From Prochlorococcus sp. AG-402-C09 (GTDB lineage: Bacteria > Cyanobacteriota > Cyanobacteriia > PCC-6307 > Cyanobiaceae): 64,000 nt of DNA. This document shows, piece by piece, positions 1 through 10,996 of the stretch (position 1 is its first letter; every line of letters starts with the position of its first letter). A model generated the notes under the pieces. It saw only the letters and a list, made by a program, of their open reading frames with translations, was not told the origin of the DNA and made no database searches. The translations under genes were made by a program, and so were the position numbers. Location of the stretch: positions 62,001-126,000 of the forward strand of contig QCHN01000006.1 in assembly GCA_003279565.1 (NCBI GenBank), in the 5' to 3' direction.

Positions 1-994
1 TACCAAAGAGCTTCTCAAGGACAATTTTATAAATTCTATATTGTTGCCAAGTATTGAGTTCCACAACTTGATTCCAGTAATTTGCAACCTCTGGCAAGCC
101 AAAATATCCACTTAAATAAACCAAGTTCAAAATATCCTTTTTAAAGCAACTCCCTCCAAAACCTGGACCAGCACTGAGAAATTGATTCCCTATCCTCTTA
201 TCAGTTCCTATTGCTTTTGCAACTTCCTTAATATCAGCTCCGCTAGCTTCACAAAATGCTGAAATAGAATTTATGGAACTAATTCTTTGAGCTAAGAATG
301 CATTAGCAGCTAATTTTGAAAGCTCGCTACTCCATAAATTTGTACAAATTATCTGTTCATCAGGAACCCAATTCAAATAAATATTAACAAGTGCATTTAT
401 AGCCTCAGGATCCTCTCCACCAATTAAAACTCTATCAGGGTTTTCCAAGTCATTAATTGCGGTGCCCTCTGCCAAGAACTCAGGATTTGATAAAACAGAA
501 AAAGTTGGTGAAACTACATTTTTTTGATTCTTTCTATTTGCTGTCTTAAGTATCTCTTTTATTGCTTGCGCAGTACGTACAGGTAAAGTACTTTTTTCTA
601 TTACGATAGTGTGCCCTTTAGCATATTTAGATACTTTCCTTGCACTAGCTTCTACCCAACTAAGATCACTTGCTTGACCTGCCCCAATCCCTTTTGTTTT
701 GGTTGGAGTATTAACTGATATAAAAATCATATCAGCATCAGATATTGCCTTTTCCATATCTAAACTAAAGAAGAGGTTTCTACCTCTCGTTCTTGAAATT
801 ATGCGATCTAATCCAGGTTCAAATATTGGCAATTTATTAAGATCGGAATCATTCCACGCATCAATTCTTTCTTTATTTATATCAACAACATGAATTTCTA
901 AATCCTTGCATTTATCTGCAATAACAGACATAGTTGGACCACCAACATATCCAGCCCCAATGCAACAAATTTTTTGGATTTTAATAATGCTCAT
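1..994 (-). CDS. ugd: UDP-glucose 6-dehydrogenase, partial (C-terminus beyond window edge)
   Basis: Manual translation of the minus strand from ATG at 994..992 gives [26 protein letters not shown]...[14 protein letters not shown]...NPDRVLIGG...[25 protein letters not shown]...[17 protein letters not shown]. These are the Rossmann GAGYVG and catalytic GGSCFKKD motifs of UGDH. Open to position 1, so absent from the ORF track. Confidence 0.95.
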   Translation of the reverse strand, partial: MSIIKIQKICCIGAGYVGGPTMSVIADKCKDLEIHVVDINKERIDAWNDSDLNKLPIFEPGLDRIISRTRGRNLFFSLDMEKAISDADMIFISVNTPTKTKGIGAGQASDLSWVEASARKVSKYAKGHTIVIEKSTLPVRTAQAIKEILKTANRKNQKNVVSPTFSVLSNPEFLAEGTAINDLENPDRVLIGGEDPEAINALVNIYLNWVPDEQIICTNLWSSELSKLAANAFLAQRISSINSISAFCEASGADIKEVAKAIGTDKRIGNQFLSAGPGFGGSCFKKDILNLVYLSGYFGLPEVANYWNQVVELNTWQQYRIYKIVLEKLFG

Positions 995-1010
995 TTAAAC
1001 AATCAATTTT

Positions 1011-2282
1011 CTAATTAATTAATTTTTTAATTAACTGATCTAGATCCTCCATTGAAAAAATATATTCCTTCCTCTCCTCATCCTTTTCATTATCTCTTAA
1101 TTTCTTCATCAATAGTTGATCTTTTGATGCCTCATCATCACCTATAACTATGGCCCATTTAGCCCTACTTTTATCTGCTCGCTTGAATTGTTTAGAAAAA
1201 GATGAACCTGAATAGTCTAATTCAACAGTTAAATTAGCTGATCTTAACTGACATGTAATTTTCAAAGCAAGTTGTTCTGCTTTATTACCTCTATGAATTA
1301 CATAAACATCTAGAGATTTTGAATGTAAAATTTTCTCACCAGCAAGAATTGTTAACCTTTCCATCCCAATAGCCCAACCAACAGAAGGAGTTTGAGGCCC
1401 CCCCAATTCGCTTATCAAGCTGTCATAACGTCCTCCTCCACAAACTGTTGCTTGAGAACCTAGGTGATCGCTTGTTATTTCGAAAGCTGTATGAGAATAA
1501 TAATCAAGTCCTCTTACTAAATTATTATTAATTTGGTAAGGGATCTTTATATTTTCAAGTAACTCCTGTAAATAATCAAATCTAGTTTTACTTTCATTAG
1601 ATAAAAAGTCATTTAAAGAAGGAGCTTCTCGTAAAAGTTCTTTTGTAGAATTGTTTTTACTATCTAAGATTCTCAAGGGATTAACATTAATTCTTTTCTG
1701 GGAATCTTCATCTAATAAATCAAATCTATGATTCAGCCAATCTTTTAACTCTTCTTTGAAAAGATTTCGGTCTTCATTACTTCCAAGACTATTAATTTCT
1801 AAAGTCAAATCGACTAGACCAACATCTTTTAAAAAGTCCCAAGCAATTGAAATAACTTCAGCGTCACTCATAGCAGAGGGCAATCCAACAAATTCAACTC
1901 CAATCTGATGAAACTGCCTTTGTCTTCCTGCTTGAGGGCGCTCGTATCGAAACATTGGTCCTCTATACCAAAGCCTTTGAGGCCCATTATTCAATAAACC
2001 ATGCTGGACAATTGACCTTGCAACAGAGGCTGTTCCTTCAGGTCTCAAAGTGCAAGAACGACCTCCTCTATCATCGAAATTGTACATTTCTTTTCCCACA
2101 ACATCAGTATTTTCTCCAATGCCCCTTAAGAACAATTCCGTTTGTTCAATAATTGGTGTTCTAATTTCTTTAAGCCCAGCTCGACTAAAATGGTCTAGTG
2201 CTATTGATTCGACCTTCTGCCAGCCCTGACTCTGAGCAGGTAAAAGATCTACCATTCCTCTTAAATTCTTGAAATTGGTCAA
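1011..2282 (-). CDS. hisS: Histidyl-tRNA synthetase
   Basis: 423 aa; class II aaRS motifs ([46 protein letters not shown]). Confidence 0.97.
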   Translation of the reverse strand: MTNFKNLRGMVDLLPAQSQGWQKVESIALDHFSRAGLKEIRTPIIEQTELFLRGIGENTDVVGKEMYNFDDRGGRSCTLRPEGTASVARSIVQHGLLNNGPQRLWYRGPMFRYERPQAGRQRQFHQIGVEFVGLPSAMSDAEVISIAWDFLKDVGLVDLTLEINSLGSNEDRNLFKEELKDWLNHRFDLLDEDSQKRINVNPLRILDSKNNSTKELLREAPSLNDFLSNESKTRFDYLQELLENIKIPYQINNNLVRGLDYYSHTAFEITSDHLGSQATVCGGGRYDSLISELGGPQTPSVGWAIGMERLTILAGEKILHSKSLDVYVIHRGNKAEQLALKITCQLRSANLTVELDYSGSSFSKQFKRADKSRAKWAIVIGDDEASKDQLLMKKLRDNEKDEERKEYIFSMEDLDQLIKKLIN

Positions 2283-2410
2283 AGTAGCTTCGGCAAAATT
2301 ATTTGTTGTTTGATTAATAGTAATTGTTTACCTAAACTGAAAGATAATATTTAATTCATGATTTTTGCCAAACAAACTTGGTCAGATTAAATTTGGGAAA
2401 TACATTAAGC

Positions 2411-2698
2411 CTAATCCTCTAGTCGAGTAGCGCCTGAATATTTAACCAACCAATAATTAACTCTTCTTCTAACATTAAAAGGCATTTCATTTTGGAGTTG
2501 AATTAATTCCATCGCTCCAAGTCGTTTTAGTTCTCTTGATTCTAGACTCCACATTTTTTCCGCTTCACAAATCAAGCGAGCCCAACTTCTTGAATGCTGC
2601 CATTGCCTGAGACGCTTTTTCAATTCGTTACCGTCAGTCTTACTTTTAACAAGAGAGAACTGACCAACTATATTTTCCTTAGTAGAAATTTTTCTCAT
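2411..2698 (-). CDS. Conserved hypothetical protein, 95 aa
   Basis: Intact ORF in an intergenic slot with coding-like composition; no family recognised. Confidence 0.7.
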   Translation of the reverse strand: MRKISTKENIVGQFSLVKSKTDGNELKKRLRQWQHSRSWARLICEAEKMWSLESRELKRLGAMELIQLQNEMPFNVRRRVNYWLVKYSGATRLED

Positions 2699-2797
2699 AA
2701 ATCAATCATGGAGAAAACTCTAGAAAAACTTCTTCATTACTCAATACTTTAAACATATATCAAAGATTTGAAATGAGTACTTTATGAAAAATCCACT

Positions 2798-3679
2798 TCA
2801 AGCATGAAAGTCAACCTCCTGAACAGGGAAATCTAATTTTTCCATATCCCTACGACTCATTTTCCTAGACCAAGCACCCTTAATTGCATCATTCCACCTA
2901 AACCCAGCGTTTTTTGCTAGATGCCTTTTCTCATAAGAGATCTCAGCACGAAGAAGAACTTTTGGTTCTAGAGCTCTAATCAACAGTTCTTCAAGTTCAC
3001 TACATCTTTTGAAGACCTCTGCCAGATATATGCAATCTGTCAAAGCTCTATGTAAATTCCAAACTGGTACACCATAAGCCAATGCAAGATCTCTTACTGA
3101 GGGGCGAGTCTTCAATTGTCTATCAGCTGGCCAAGTTATATCGTCCATAGAGCAAATCCATTGTTTTTCAATCTGAGGCAATTTTTTAAGACCAAACCAT
3201 TTCATATCAAATTCTGCATTATGAGCAACAATCACATCTGATAAACAAACCAAAGATTCAAAATATTTAATTGCTTCAGATAGAGGTTGAGGCAATCTAG
3301 TTATTTCCGCAGGAATATTGTTTATTTTTTCTGAGTTATTGATTTCAACTGGTAAAAGGAAGGATTGCTGCGCTAATACTGCTCTACTTTTGACATTAAA
3401 AAGAATCGAGCCTACTTCAAGACAATCATCCTTTTCATTGTCAAGACCAGTAGTTTCAGTATCCAAAATCAAGATATTCTCAGGTGAATTCTCTTTCTTT
3501 GAAATTTGCAGCCGTTTTTCTGTTGATCTAGAAGAACTTTTTTCTCCTAGATCTTTCTCTTTTTTATTGGCAATTTTTTTAGTTGTTCCATAAAGCAAGT
3601 CCAGCTGTTCACTGTCTTTCTGATGATTTTGCTCTTCTTTCACATTAAAATTAATCAATAATGCTTCTATTATTATCAA
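2798..3679 (-). CDS. DnaQ-like 3'-5' exonuclease (DEDD) with a C-terminal accessory domain
   Basis: ILDTETTGLD, VAHNAEFDMKW and HRALTDCIYLAEVF match ExoI/II/III motifs; C-terminal YEKRHLAKNAGFRWNDAIKGAWSRKMS resembles DUF5710-type domains. The true start may be downstream of the annotated one. Confidence 0.85.
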   Translation of the reverse strand: MIIIEALLINFNVKEEQNHQKDSEQLDLLYGTTKKIANKKEKDLGEKSSSRSTEKRLQISKKENSPENILILDTETTGLDNEKDDCLEVGSILFNVKSRAVLAQQSFLLPVEINNSEKINNIPAEITRLPQPLSEAIKYFESLVCLSDVIVAHNAEFDMKWFGLKKLPQIEKQWICSMDDITWPADRQLKTRPSVRDLALAYGVPVWNLHRALTDCIYLAEVFKRCSELEELLIRALEPKVLLRAEISYEKRHLAKNAGFRWNDAIKGAWSRKMSRRDMEKLDFPVQEVDFHA

Positions 3680-3784
3680 AAAAGCAGGGTTGAATAAAAA
3701 CTTAGAAGAACATTAAAAATAAAAGATGCTTATGTTTAATTTATAATCGTTTAATATTTTGCTTTAAAGATTAATTCTTTATCG

Positions 3785-4510
3785 ATGAGCTCTATTAGAC
3801 ATATAGATAATGTTTCTTGTCAATGGCCATCTAGGCCGGTTGGCCTAATAGAACTAATTGGAGGTAGCTATATATCAATAAAGCCAGAAATTACATACAA
3901 AAGACTTATTTCTGGGCTTTTGCAAAAAAAATTTGCAGTACATTCATGGAGGTATATACCTAACTTTGACCATCAACTTCAAGCGAATCAAGCATGGAAA
4001 CAATTCCGTCAATCTCGAAAAGTTCTTGAGAAAAGACTGGGCTTAATACCAAAATCAATAAGGTTGGGGCATAGTCTTGGTTGCAAATTACATTTGCTAG
4101 CACCTGATGGAGGAAGGAATTGCGATGGTTTAGTAGCTATAAGCTTTAATAATTTCAAGGCCGATAAATCTATACCTATGCTTAGAAAAATGTCTCAAAG
4201 GCTACACTTCCAAACTGAATTCAGTCCTAGTCCTGTTGAAACATTCAATATTATTAGAGAACACTATGAGCAAACAAATAATCTATTAATAAAATTTAAA
4301 AATGATAGTCTAGATCAAAATAATTTGTTGCTTAAATCATTAAACAGTAGAAATTCTGATAAGTCTGAAATCATGCGACTAGAGGGTAATCATCTGACCC
4401 CAGTGAGCGTTGGCCTAAGAGAAAAGTTACTAAAATCTAATTTACGAACATCTTCAAAATACGAAAAAATTGACTTCATAGTCGATCAAATAACAAGTTG
4501 GGAAATTTAA
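3785..4510 (+). CDS. DUF1350-like alpha/beta hydrolase fold protein
   Basis: GHSLGCKLHLL nucleophile-elbow-like motif; overall resembles the cyanobacterial/plastid DUF1350 family. Confidence 0.75.
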   Translation: MSSIRHIDNVSCQWPSRPVGLIELIGGSYISIKPEITYKRLISGLLQKKFAVHSWRYIPNFDHQLQANQAWKQFRQSRKVLEKRLGLIPKSIRLGHSLGCKLHLLAPDGGRNCDGLVAISFNNFKADKSIPMLRKMSQRLHFQTEFSPSPVETFNIIREHYEQTNNLLIKFKNDSLDQNNLLLKSLNSRNSDKSEIMRLEGNHLTPVSVGLREKLLKSNLRTSSKYEKIDFIVDQITSWEI

Positions 4511-4512
4511 TA

Positions 4513-6540
4513 TTAACCTCTTAATTTATCTAGAACTGATCTATCTTCGAGAGTACTTGTATCTCCGCTTATTTCATCGCCCGAAGCCAGTGCCCTCAAA
4601 ATCCTGCGCATTATTTTTCCACTTCTTGTTTTAGGAAGAGAATCAGTGAATTTAATTTCATCAGGTTTGGCAATAGGGCCTATTTCATTAACGACGTGTT
4701 TTTTTAATTGAGAATCTATATTTTTATTTGCATCTGCTCCAGTTTTCAAAGTAACAAAGGCTACTATTGATTCCCCTTTCAAGTCATCAGGTCTACCCAC
4801 AACAGCTGCTTCTGAGACAAACTCATGACTAACTAATGCTGATTCTATTTCCATTGTTCCAAGCCTATGACCAGAGACATTTATAACATCATCAACTCGA
4901 CCCATAACCCAGAAATAACCTTCTTCATCTTTTCGAGCGCCATCTCCAGCAAAATATATATAGCTATTGTCTGAAGGTTTTAAATACTCCCAGTAACTCT
5001 CTCTGAATCTTTTTTCATCTCCATAAACATTTCTCATCATTCCAGGCCATGGCCTTTTGACTACTAAATATCCACCCTCGTTATTAGCTACAGAATCCCC
5101 ATTTGAGTTGACCACATCAGCTTCAATCCCTGGTAAAGGGAAAGTTGCTGATCCAGGCTTGGTTGGAGTCGCCCCAGGAAGAGGACTAATCATTACTCCT
5201 CCAGTTTCTGTTTGCCACCATGTATCAACTATCGGGCATCTCCCTCCCCCAATGACATCTCGATACCAGATCCAAGCCTCAGGATTAATTGGCTCTCCAA
5301 CAGTTCCTAAAAGTCTCAAACTAGACAAATCGTATTGGTTAGGAATCTTTTCTCCGGCTTTCATAAAGGCCCTTATGGCGGTTGGAGCCGTATAAAAAAT
5401 CGAAATTTTATGCTTCTGAATTACATCCCAAAAAGCTCCTGGACTTGATGGTCTAGGAACTCCTTCATACATAACAGTAGTTGCTCCGTTAGATAGTGGG
5501 CCGTAGACGATATAACTATGTCCAGTTATCCAACCCACATCAGCTGTGCACCAATAGACATCATTTTCACGAATATCAAAAATCCACTTAAAAGTTAAAT
5601 GAGACCAAAGGTTATACCCAGCAGTTGTATGAACTACTCCCTTTGGTTTGCCTGTAGAACCAGAGGTATACAAAACAAATAAGCAATCCTCACTATCCAT
5701 TTGTTCTGGCAAACATTCTTCAGGTTGACTATCAACAATTTCATGCCACCAATAATCTCGACAATCATCCATAGCAACAAGTTTTTTAGTCCTTTGAACA
5801 ACTAATACTGATTCGACATTTGGACAAGCACCACCTTCCAATGCTGAGTCAACAGCATCTTTGAGAGGAATTACTTTATCTTTTCTAAAGCCACCATCGG
5901 CCGTAATTATTGCTTTCGCTTCTCCATTGATCAATCGGTCTCTGAGCGCCTCAGAAGAAAAGCCTCCAAACACGACTGAATGTGGTGCTCCGATTCTTGC
6001 ACAAGCAAGCATCGCAATTGCGGCCTCGGGCACCATAGGCATATACAAAGCGACAAGATCCCCTTTACCGATACCTAAAGATTTGAGTGCATTAGCAGCT
6101 TTGCAAACTTCTTTGTGTAGTTGTTTATAAGTATATTTTTTTTGATCGCCTGGCTCGCCTTCCCAAATCAAGGCCACTTTGTCAGCTGTTGGAGTACTTA
6201 AGTGGCGATCTAAGCAGTTAAAAGAAATATTGATCTTACCGCCATCGAACCATTTAGCGAATGGTGGTTTAGACCAATCTAATACTTTATTAAAAGGTTT
6301 AAACCAATTTAATTCTTCTCTAGCTGCATCACCCCAAAACTTATCTGGATCTGATTTCGCCATCTGCGAAATTTCTAAATACTTAGAAAAAGATGAGATT
6401 CTACTGTTACTTGCAAAGTCTTCAGAAGGAGAGAAAACTCTCTGCTCCTGAAGAACAGACTCAATAGAGTTAGAATTGTCTGAATTCATGAAAGATAAAA
6501 ACAACTTTTCATTTATTGCATTCAAGCTATTTCTGAGCAA
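4513..6540 (-). CDS. acs: Acetyl-CoA synthetase
   Basis: [50 protein letters not shown] motifs. Confidence 0.97.
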   Translation of the reverse strand: MLRNSLNAINEKLFLSFMNSDNSNSIESVLQEQRVFSPSEDFASNSRISSFSKYLEISQMAKSDPDKFWGDAAREELNWFKPFNKVLDWSKPPFAKWFDGGKINISFNCLDRHLSTPTADKVALIWEGEPGDQKKYTYKQLHKEVCKAANALKSLGIGKGDLVALYMPMVPEAAIAMLACARIGAPHSVVFGGFSSEALRDRLINGEAKAIITADGGFRKDKVIPLKDAVDSALEGGACPNVESVLVVQRTKKLVAMDDCRDYWWHEIVDSQPEECLPEQMDSEDCLFVLYTSGSTGKPKGVVHTTAGYNLWSHLTFKWIFDIRENDVYWCTADVGWITGHSYIVYGPLSNGATTVMYEGVPRPSSPGAFWDVIQKHKISIFYTAPTAIRAFMKAGEKIPNQYDLSSLRLLGTVGEPINPEAWIWYRDVIGGGRCPIVDTWWQTETGGVMISPLPGATPTKPGSATFPLPGIEADVVNSNGDSVANNEGGYLVVKRPWPGMMRNVYGDEKRFRESYWEYLKPSDNSYIYFAGDGARKDEEGYFWVMGRVDDVINVSGHRLGTMEIESALVSHEFVSEAAVVGRPDDLKGESIVAFVTLKTGADANKNIDSQLKKHVVNEIGPIAKPDEIKFTDSLPKTRSGKIMRRILRALASGDEISGDTSTLEDRSVLDKLRG

Positions 6541-6581
6541 AAGGCTTGAATAGTGAAACTCTTATTTAAAACAAATTCACA

Positions 6582-7283
6582 ATGAAGAAAGATTGGAATT
6601 TTCCTAAAGCATTTTTATTTGATCTTGATGGAGTTTTAATTAATTCAGAACCCTTGCATGGACAGGCCTGGCAAGAAACCGCCGCATTTTTTGATCTAAA
6701 TCTTACTCAAAATCAACTAAAACTCTTACGAGGTAGAAGAAGAATTGATTGTGCAAATGAACTGGTCAACTTGATTCCTAAGAAAGTAAGTACGGAAGAC
6801 TTACTAACGATACATAAACCCATCTCAAGAAAGCTCATCCTCACTGCGCAAGCAATGACAGGTAGCGAAAGTTTGGTAAAAAGGTGTCATCAAAACAATA
6901 TCCCAATGGCATTAGTAACAAGTAGCAGCAATGAATCTGTCGAGATAAAGACTGCTCCCCATAAATGGATGAATCTATTTTCCATAAGGGTTCTTGGCGA
7001 TGACGAACTACTATCCAAAGGGAAACCTGCACCAGATCCATATCTTTTAGCTGCTCAAAAATTAAATATTGCTCCTCATGAATGCTGGGCTGTTGAAGAT
7101 TCAATTTCTGGAGTAACTTCCGCTCTAGAAGCTGGATGTTTTGTTTTCTTTTTAAAAGAAAACAATCTTGACCATCAGAGAAAAGTATTTTTTGAAAACA
7201 ATCAAAACTTAAACGAAATAAATCATCTAAAAGAAATTGAGCAAGTATTAAGTGAGTATCAAATTAATAAAGCCTGCTTATAA
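6582..7283 (+). CDS. HAD-superfamily hydrolase (beta-phosphoglucomutase-like)
   Basis: FDLDGVLINSEPLH, VTSSSNE, GKPAPDPYLLAAQKL, WAVEDSISGVTSALEAG HAD motifs. Confidence 0.9.
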   Translation: MKKDWNFPKAFLFDLDGVLINSEPLHGQAWQETAAFFDLNLTQNQLKLLRGRRRIDCANELVNLIPKKVSTEDLLTIHKPISRKLILTAQAMTGSESLVKRCHQNNIPMALVTSSSNESVEIKTAPHKWMNLFSIRVLGDDELLSKGKPAPDPYLLAAQKLNIAPHECWAVEDSISGVTSALEAGCFVFFLKENNLDHQRKVFFENNQNLNEINHLKEIEQVLSEYQINKACL

Positions 7284-8235
7284 CGAATTCAGGCAATTCA
7301 AGTAATGCTGTTTTTGATGGTGAATCTGGCAACCAAGAAATTGAATCTTTAGACTCAGAAGCAAATTTCTCTGCTAGTTCTCTTGATTTTCTGATCGCGC
7401 TTGAATCTCTTACTAAAGATAGAGCCTTCTCAAGATCATCTTTTTGAGAGAATTTACAATTAATAAGTTCGCTAAGATTTGGATTCTCCTCTAAAGCAAA
7501 AATAACAGGTGCAGTAAGGTAACCACTTTGAAGGTCGCTTGCTGCTGGTTTTCCTAATTGTTCATCATTACCAGTAAAATCAAGAATATCATCGACTACT
7601 TGAAAAGCTAATCCTAATTGTCTTCCAAAGAAATAAAGTGAGTTTAAGCTCTCTTGATCAACATCAGATAAAACACCAATAGCCTTTGAGCTATTAGCAA
7701 TAAGTGAGGCTGTTTTACAGTAACTTTTTTCTAAATAACTCTCAAAGGATTGACTAGAATCAAATCTATTAAGGCCCTGTTTTATTTCACCTTCAGCAAG
7801 ATCCATAATTACCCTGCTTAACAATTTAACAACATCTAAATTCTCAAGATTTGCCAAATGCCAACTCGCTTGAGCGAAGAGGAAGTCCCCTGCAAGTACA
7901 GCTATCCTAGGATCAAATCGACTATGTACAGTTTCAACACCTCTTCTGGTATCTGCTTCATCAACGACATCATCATGCACAAGGGAAGCGGTATGAATCA
8001 TCTCCGTGATTTGGGCCAATTTTCTATGCTTCAAAGGGAGAGTCTTTTCAGACGTCAAAGCTCTTGAAATTAATAGGACAATTCCAGGTCTTAAACGTTT
8101 GCCTCCTGCACTAAAAAGGTGTTCCGCAGCCGCCTGCAAGATAGGGTGTCCAGCACCTATGAGGCTGCGAAGATCCAAAAGCAATGCTTCCAGATCAAGT
8201 TCTACAGGTTGAAGAATTTCCGTGACTGTGGTCAT
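7264..8235 (-). CDS. sds: Solanesyl/all-trans-polyprenyl diphosphate synthase
   Basis: Two Asp-rich motifs (LVHDDVVDEADTRRG and VVDDILDF), GGKRLRPG. Confidence 0.93.
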   Translation of the reverse strand: MTTVTEILQPVELDLEALLLDLRSLIGAGHPILQAAAEHLFSAGGKRLRPGIVLLISRALTSEKTLPLKHRKLAQITEMIHTASLVHDDVVDEADTRRGVETVHSRFDPRIAVLAGDFLFAQASWHLANLENLDVVKLLSRVIMDLAEGEIKQGLNRFDSSQSFESYLEKSYCKTASLIANSSKAIGVLSDVDQESLNSLYFFGRQLGLAFQVVDDILDFTGNDEQLGKPAASDLQSGYLTAPVIFALEENPNLSELINCKFSQKDDLEKALSLVRDSSAIRKSRELAEKFASESKDSISWLPDSPSKTALLELPEFVISRLY

Positions 8236-8257
8236 AAAACCGCTCTACCTTTTGATA

Positions 8258-9055
8258 TTAAGAGACACAACCCTTCTTCTGCAGTGAAACGAGATTAACT
8301 TCAGGAAAAACTTTCAACCAATGCTTGGCTTTTAAAAGAAACCCTTTAGGATTTGAGGTTACATAAAACTTTGAATCAACTAAAAATGTTTTCTTTGAAA
8401 AATTGCTTATTTTTGAATCCATAGACAACTTTAATTTCAAAGAAAGGGCCTCAGAAGGGTCTATCAATTTAACATTAGATGTTAATATCTCAGTTAGCAA
8501 AGGGGTTATAAGGGGATAATGACTACAGCCAAGAATTAAAGAATCAATTTTCTGGTTTAAAAGAGGTTGTAAATATTTAATTGCAACATTTAGAAAATCA
8601 TCTGAATTCATTTTATCCATTTCAATCATTGGGACAAATTCCGGACATGATTGCTCAATTACAAAAGATTTTGGCTTGTATTCTAAAATCGCATTTGTAT
8701 AAGCTTTGGTTTTGACTGTGGAGGGAGTTGCGATAACACCCACCCTTGATTCTTGGATGCCTGAGGCTGCAGACCCAATCAAGTCGAAGACAGGAACATC
8801 TAAATTTTTCTTTATTACATCCAAGGCTATTGCATTAGTTGTATTACAAGCAACCAGAAATGCATCGATATTTTGATGACTAAACCAAGATGATATCTCT
8901 TCAGCAATTTGTATTATCTCATTTGTTGTCTTAGATCCATATGGAAGTCTTGCAGTATCAGCCAAATACACAAATGAAGTATTAGGACATAATTCAACAA
9001 CCTTTCTTAAGACTGTGAAGCCTCCAACACCACTATCAAACAATCCAAGGCGCAT
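8258..9055 (-). CDS. murI: Glutamate racemase
   Basis: LFDSGVGGFTVLR, VACNTTNAIALD, LILGCSHYPLI motifs. Confidence 0.96.
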   Translation of the reverse strand: MRLGLFDSGVGGFTVLRKVVELCPNTSFVYLADTARLPYGSKTTNEIIQIAEEISSWFSHQNIDAFLVACNTTNAIALDVIKKNLDVPVFDLIGSAASGIQESRVGVIATPSTVKTKAYTNAILEYKPKSFVIEQSCPEFVPMIEMDKMNSDDFLNVAIKYLQPLLNQKIDSLILGCSHYPLITPLLTEILTSNVKLIDPSEALSLKLKLSMDSKISNFSKKTFLVDSKFYVTSNPKGFLLKAKHWLKVFPEVNLVSLQKKGCVS

Positions 9056-9057
9056 TC

Positions 9058-10146
9058 CTAATTCGAAACTTTGAGATAATTTAGTATTCCCTTAGCAATA
9101 GCAAATGAAATTTTATCTCTGTAACCTTTTTGACGTAATAAATCAGCGTCATAAATACCAGTAACAAATCCAATCTCTACTAAAGCTGCAGGCATTGACG
9201 TTTTTCTAATCACATAAAAACGAGATCTACGAACCCCTCTATCAGGACTTTGCGGCGAAATAATTAAAATCTGTTTTTGAATATTTTTTGCTAAAGAATA
9301 ACCTCTATAACCAGAGTAATAATAAGTCTCTAAGCCATTTACATCTTTTCGCTTCCCTCTAGTTGCATTTGCATGAATACTAACAAACGCATTTGCTTTT
9401 GAATTATTAGCTTTAGTAACTCTTGGTTGTAAATCTAATGTTCTCTCATAGTTCCTAGTGAGTATTGTTTTAACCCCTTTCTTTGTTAGAAACGCTGAAA
9501 CACTCTTTGACACCTCTAAAACAATATCAGTCTCTCTTAACCCATTTATCCCAACGGCGCCAGGGTCTGAGCCGCCATGGCCTGGATCTATAACAACTTT
9601 ATATTTTCCATATGGGACATTAGGCAAGGAAGAAATATCTAAATCTTGAATCTTTATTTTTTCATAAGTTCTTTTTATTGAGTTTCTTAAGATATTACCT
9701 TCTTCAATAGAACGAAAAGAATTACTTTCTAAACCAATAAATTTCAACTCCCAATTGTTAGGAGAAATACCAATTAATTTTAATTTTGAATGTTCTAATT
9801 CAACTGAGGGTAAAAACTCTACAACAAGCCTTGTTCTACCTTTAGAAGGCTTACCTAGTCTAATTTCCTTAACTGATCCATTGCCTTTAATAGTTCTAGG
9901 TCTGCTTAATTCTCCAGGGAAATCAATCCATACCCTTTCACCTTTACCTGAGGTTGATGATTGAAAAAAAGCATCTAATTTAGTCCCAGAAGAAGTTCTT
10001 AATTTGAGACTACCCTCACTGCTCAAAGCCCAAGCTGCAAGAGCGCTAGCAGATCTGAGTGGTAAAGGATTAAAAAGACTGGAACAAAAAACAAATCCCG
10101 TAAAAAATGCTAATTTTGACTTTAAAGATTGATCTTTAAACATCAA
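9058..10146 (-). CDS. N-acetylmuramoyl-L-alanine amidase with N-terminal AMIN-like region
   Basis: VVIDPGHGGSDPGAVG, SIHANA, ALVEIGFVTG of Amidase_3; N-terminal hydrophobic leader. Confidence 0.93.
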   Translation of the reverse strand: MMFKDQSLKSKLAFFTGFVFCSSLFNPLPLRSASALAAWALSSEGSLKLRTSSGTKLDAFFQSSTSGKGERVWIDFPGELSRPRTIKGNGSVKEIRLGKPSKGRTRLVVEFLPSVELEHSKLKLIGISPNNWELKFIGLESNSFRSIEEGNILRNSIKRTYEKIKIQDLDISSLPNVPYGKYKVVIDPGHGGSDPGAVGINGLRETDIVLEVSKSVSAFLTKKGVKTILTRNYERTLDLQPRVTKANNSKANAFVSIHANATRGKRKDVNGLETYYYSGYRGYSLAKNIQKQILIISPQSPDRGVRRSRFYVIRKTSMPAALVEIGFVTGIYDADLLRQKGYRDKISFAIAKGILNYLKVSN

Positions 10147-10967
10147 ACAAAAAGCTCTGTTTTTCGATGTTTTAGGCTGGGCATTTGTCTTCTAATTCTC
10201 TCAACTCTTTCTTTATCAGCAGGAGCTATTGCTGCACCCTGAACCACGCCTGCATCTGCTAGGACTGTACCCCATGGATCAATAACCATCGCATGTCCAT
10301 GACTTTGTCTTCTTCCATAATGGCGACCAGTTTGGGCTGGTGCAACAACATAAGCAGTATTTTCAATAGCTCTTGCTTGAAGCAAAACTTGCCAGTGATC
10401 TTTACCAGTAAAAGCAGTAAAAGCAGCAGGAATCATCAATAAATCTGCACCCTTATTGACCAAATCTCGATAAAGTTCAGGGAACCTTACGTCGTAACAA
10501 ATAGATAATCCTATTTTGCAAAGGCCTGGCACATCAACGACAGGGGGGGATTGACTTCCAGAAACAATTGTTTCAGATTCTCTGTAAGTATTACCTTCAG
10601 GAAGGTCAACGTCGAACAAATGAATCTTGTCATATCTGGCAAGAGATTGACCATCCTTTCCAAATAATTCTGCTCTATTTAAAGTCCTTTCTCCATCCCC
10701 AGCGGGTACGGGGAAACCGCCTCCAAGCAAGACGACTTGATATCTTCTTGCCATTGTGACTAAAAAACTATTGCATTTTTCAAAGATTGATGATGCAATT
10801 TTTGATTTTATTTGATCCTCACCCAAAAAAGCAAAGTTTTCAGGAAGCCCAACAAGATCAGCCCCGCGCCTTGACGCCAACTCAATTTGTTCTTCCGCCG
10901 CATTGAGATTTGCCTCTATATCTGAGGTGCTTGTTAGCTGTAAGGCCGCAGCCAAAAAATCTGACAC
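10143..10967 (-). CDS. Carbon-nitrogen hydrolase (Nit1-type nitrilase/omega-amidase-like)
   Basis: E-K-C triad motifs: GLPENFAFLG, YDKIHLFDVD, SICYDVRFPELYR. 4-nt overlap with the amidase gene. Confidence 0.92.
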   Translation of the reverse strand: MSDFLAAALQLTSTSDIEANLNAAEEQIELASRRGADLVGLPENFAFLGEDQIKSKIASSIFEKCNSFLVTMARRYQVVLLGGGFPVPAGDGERTLNRAELFGKDGQSLARYDKIHLFDVDLPEGNTYRESETIVSGSQSPPVVDVPGLCKIGLSICYDVRFPELYRDLVNKGADLLMIPAAFTAFTGKDHWQVLLQARAIENTAYVVAPAQTGRHYGRRQSHGHAMVIDPWGTVLADAGVVQGAAIAPADKERVERIRRQMPSLKHRKTELFV

Positions 10968-10996
10968 TGAGTTAAAAAAGAAAAATAATTTAAATG

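Noticed and set aside
699-893. 64-aa plus-strand ORF
   Set aside because: Antisense to the clearly coding ugd frame.
5057-5395. 112-aa plus-strand ORF
   Set aside because: Shadow ORF antisense to acs; low-quality composition.
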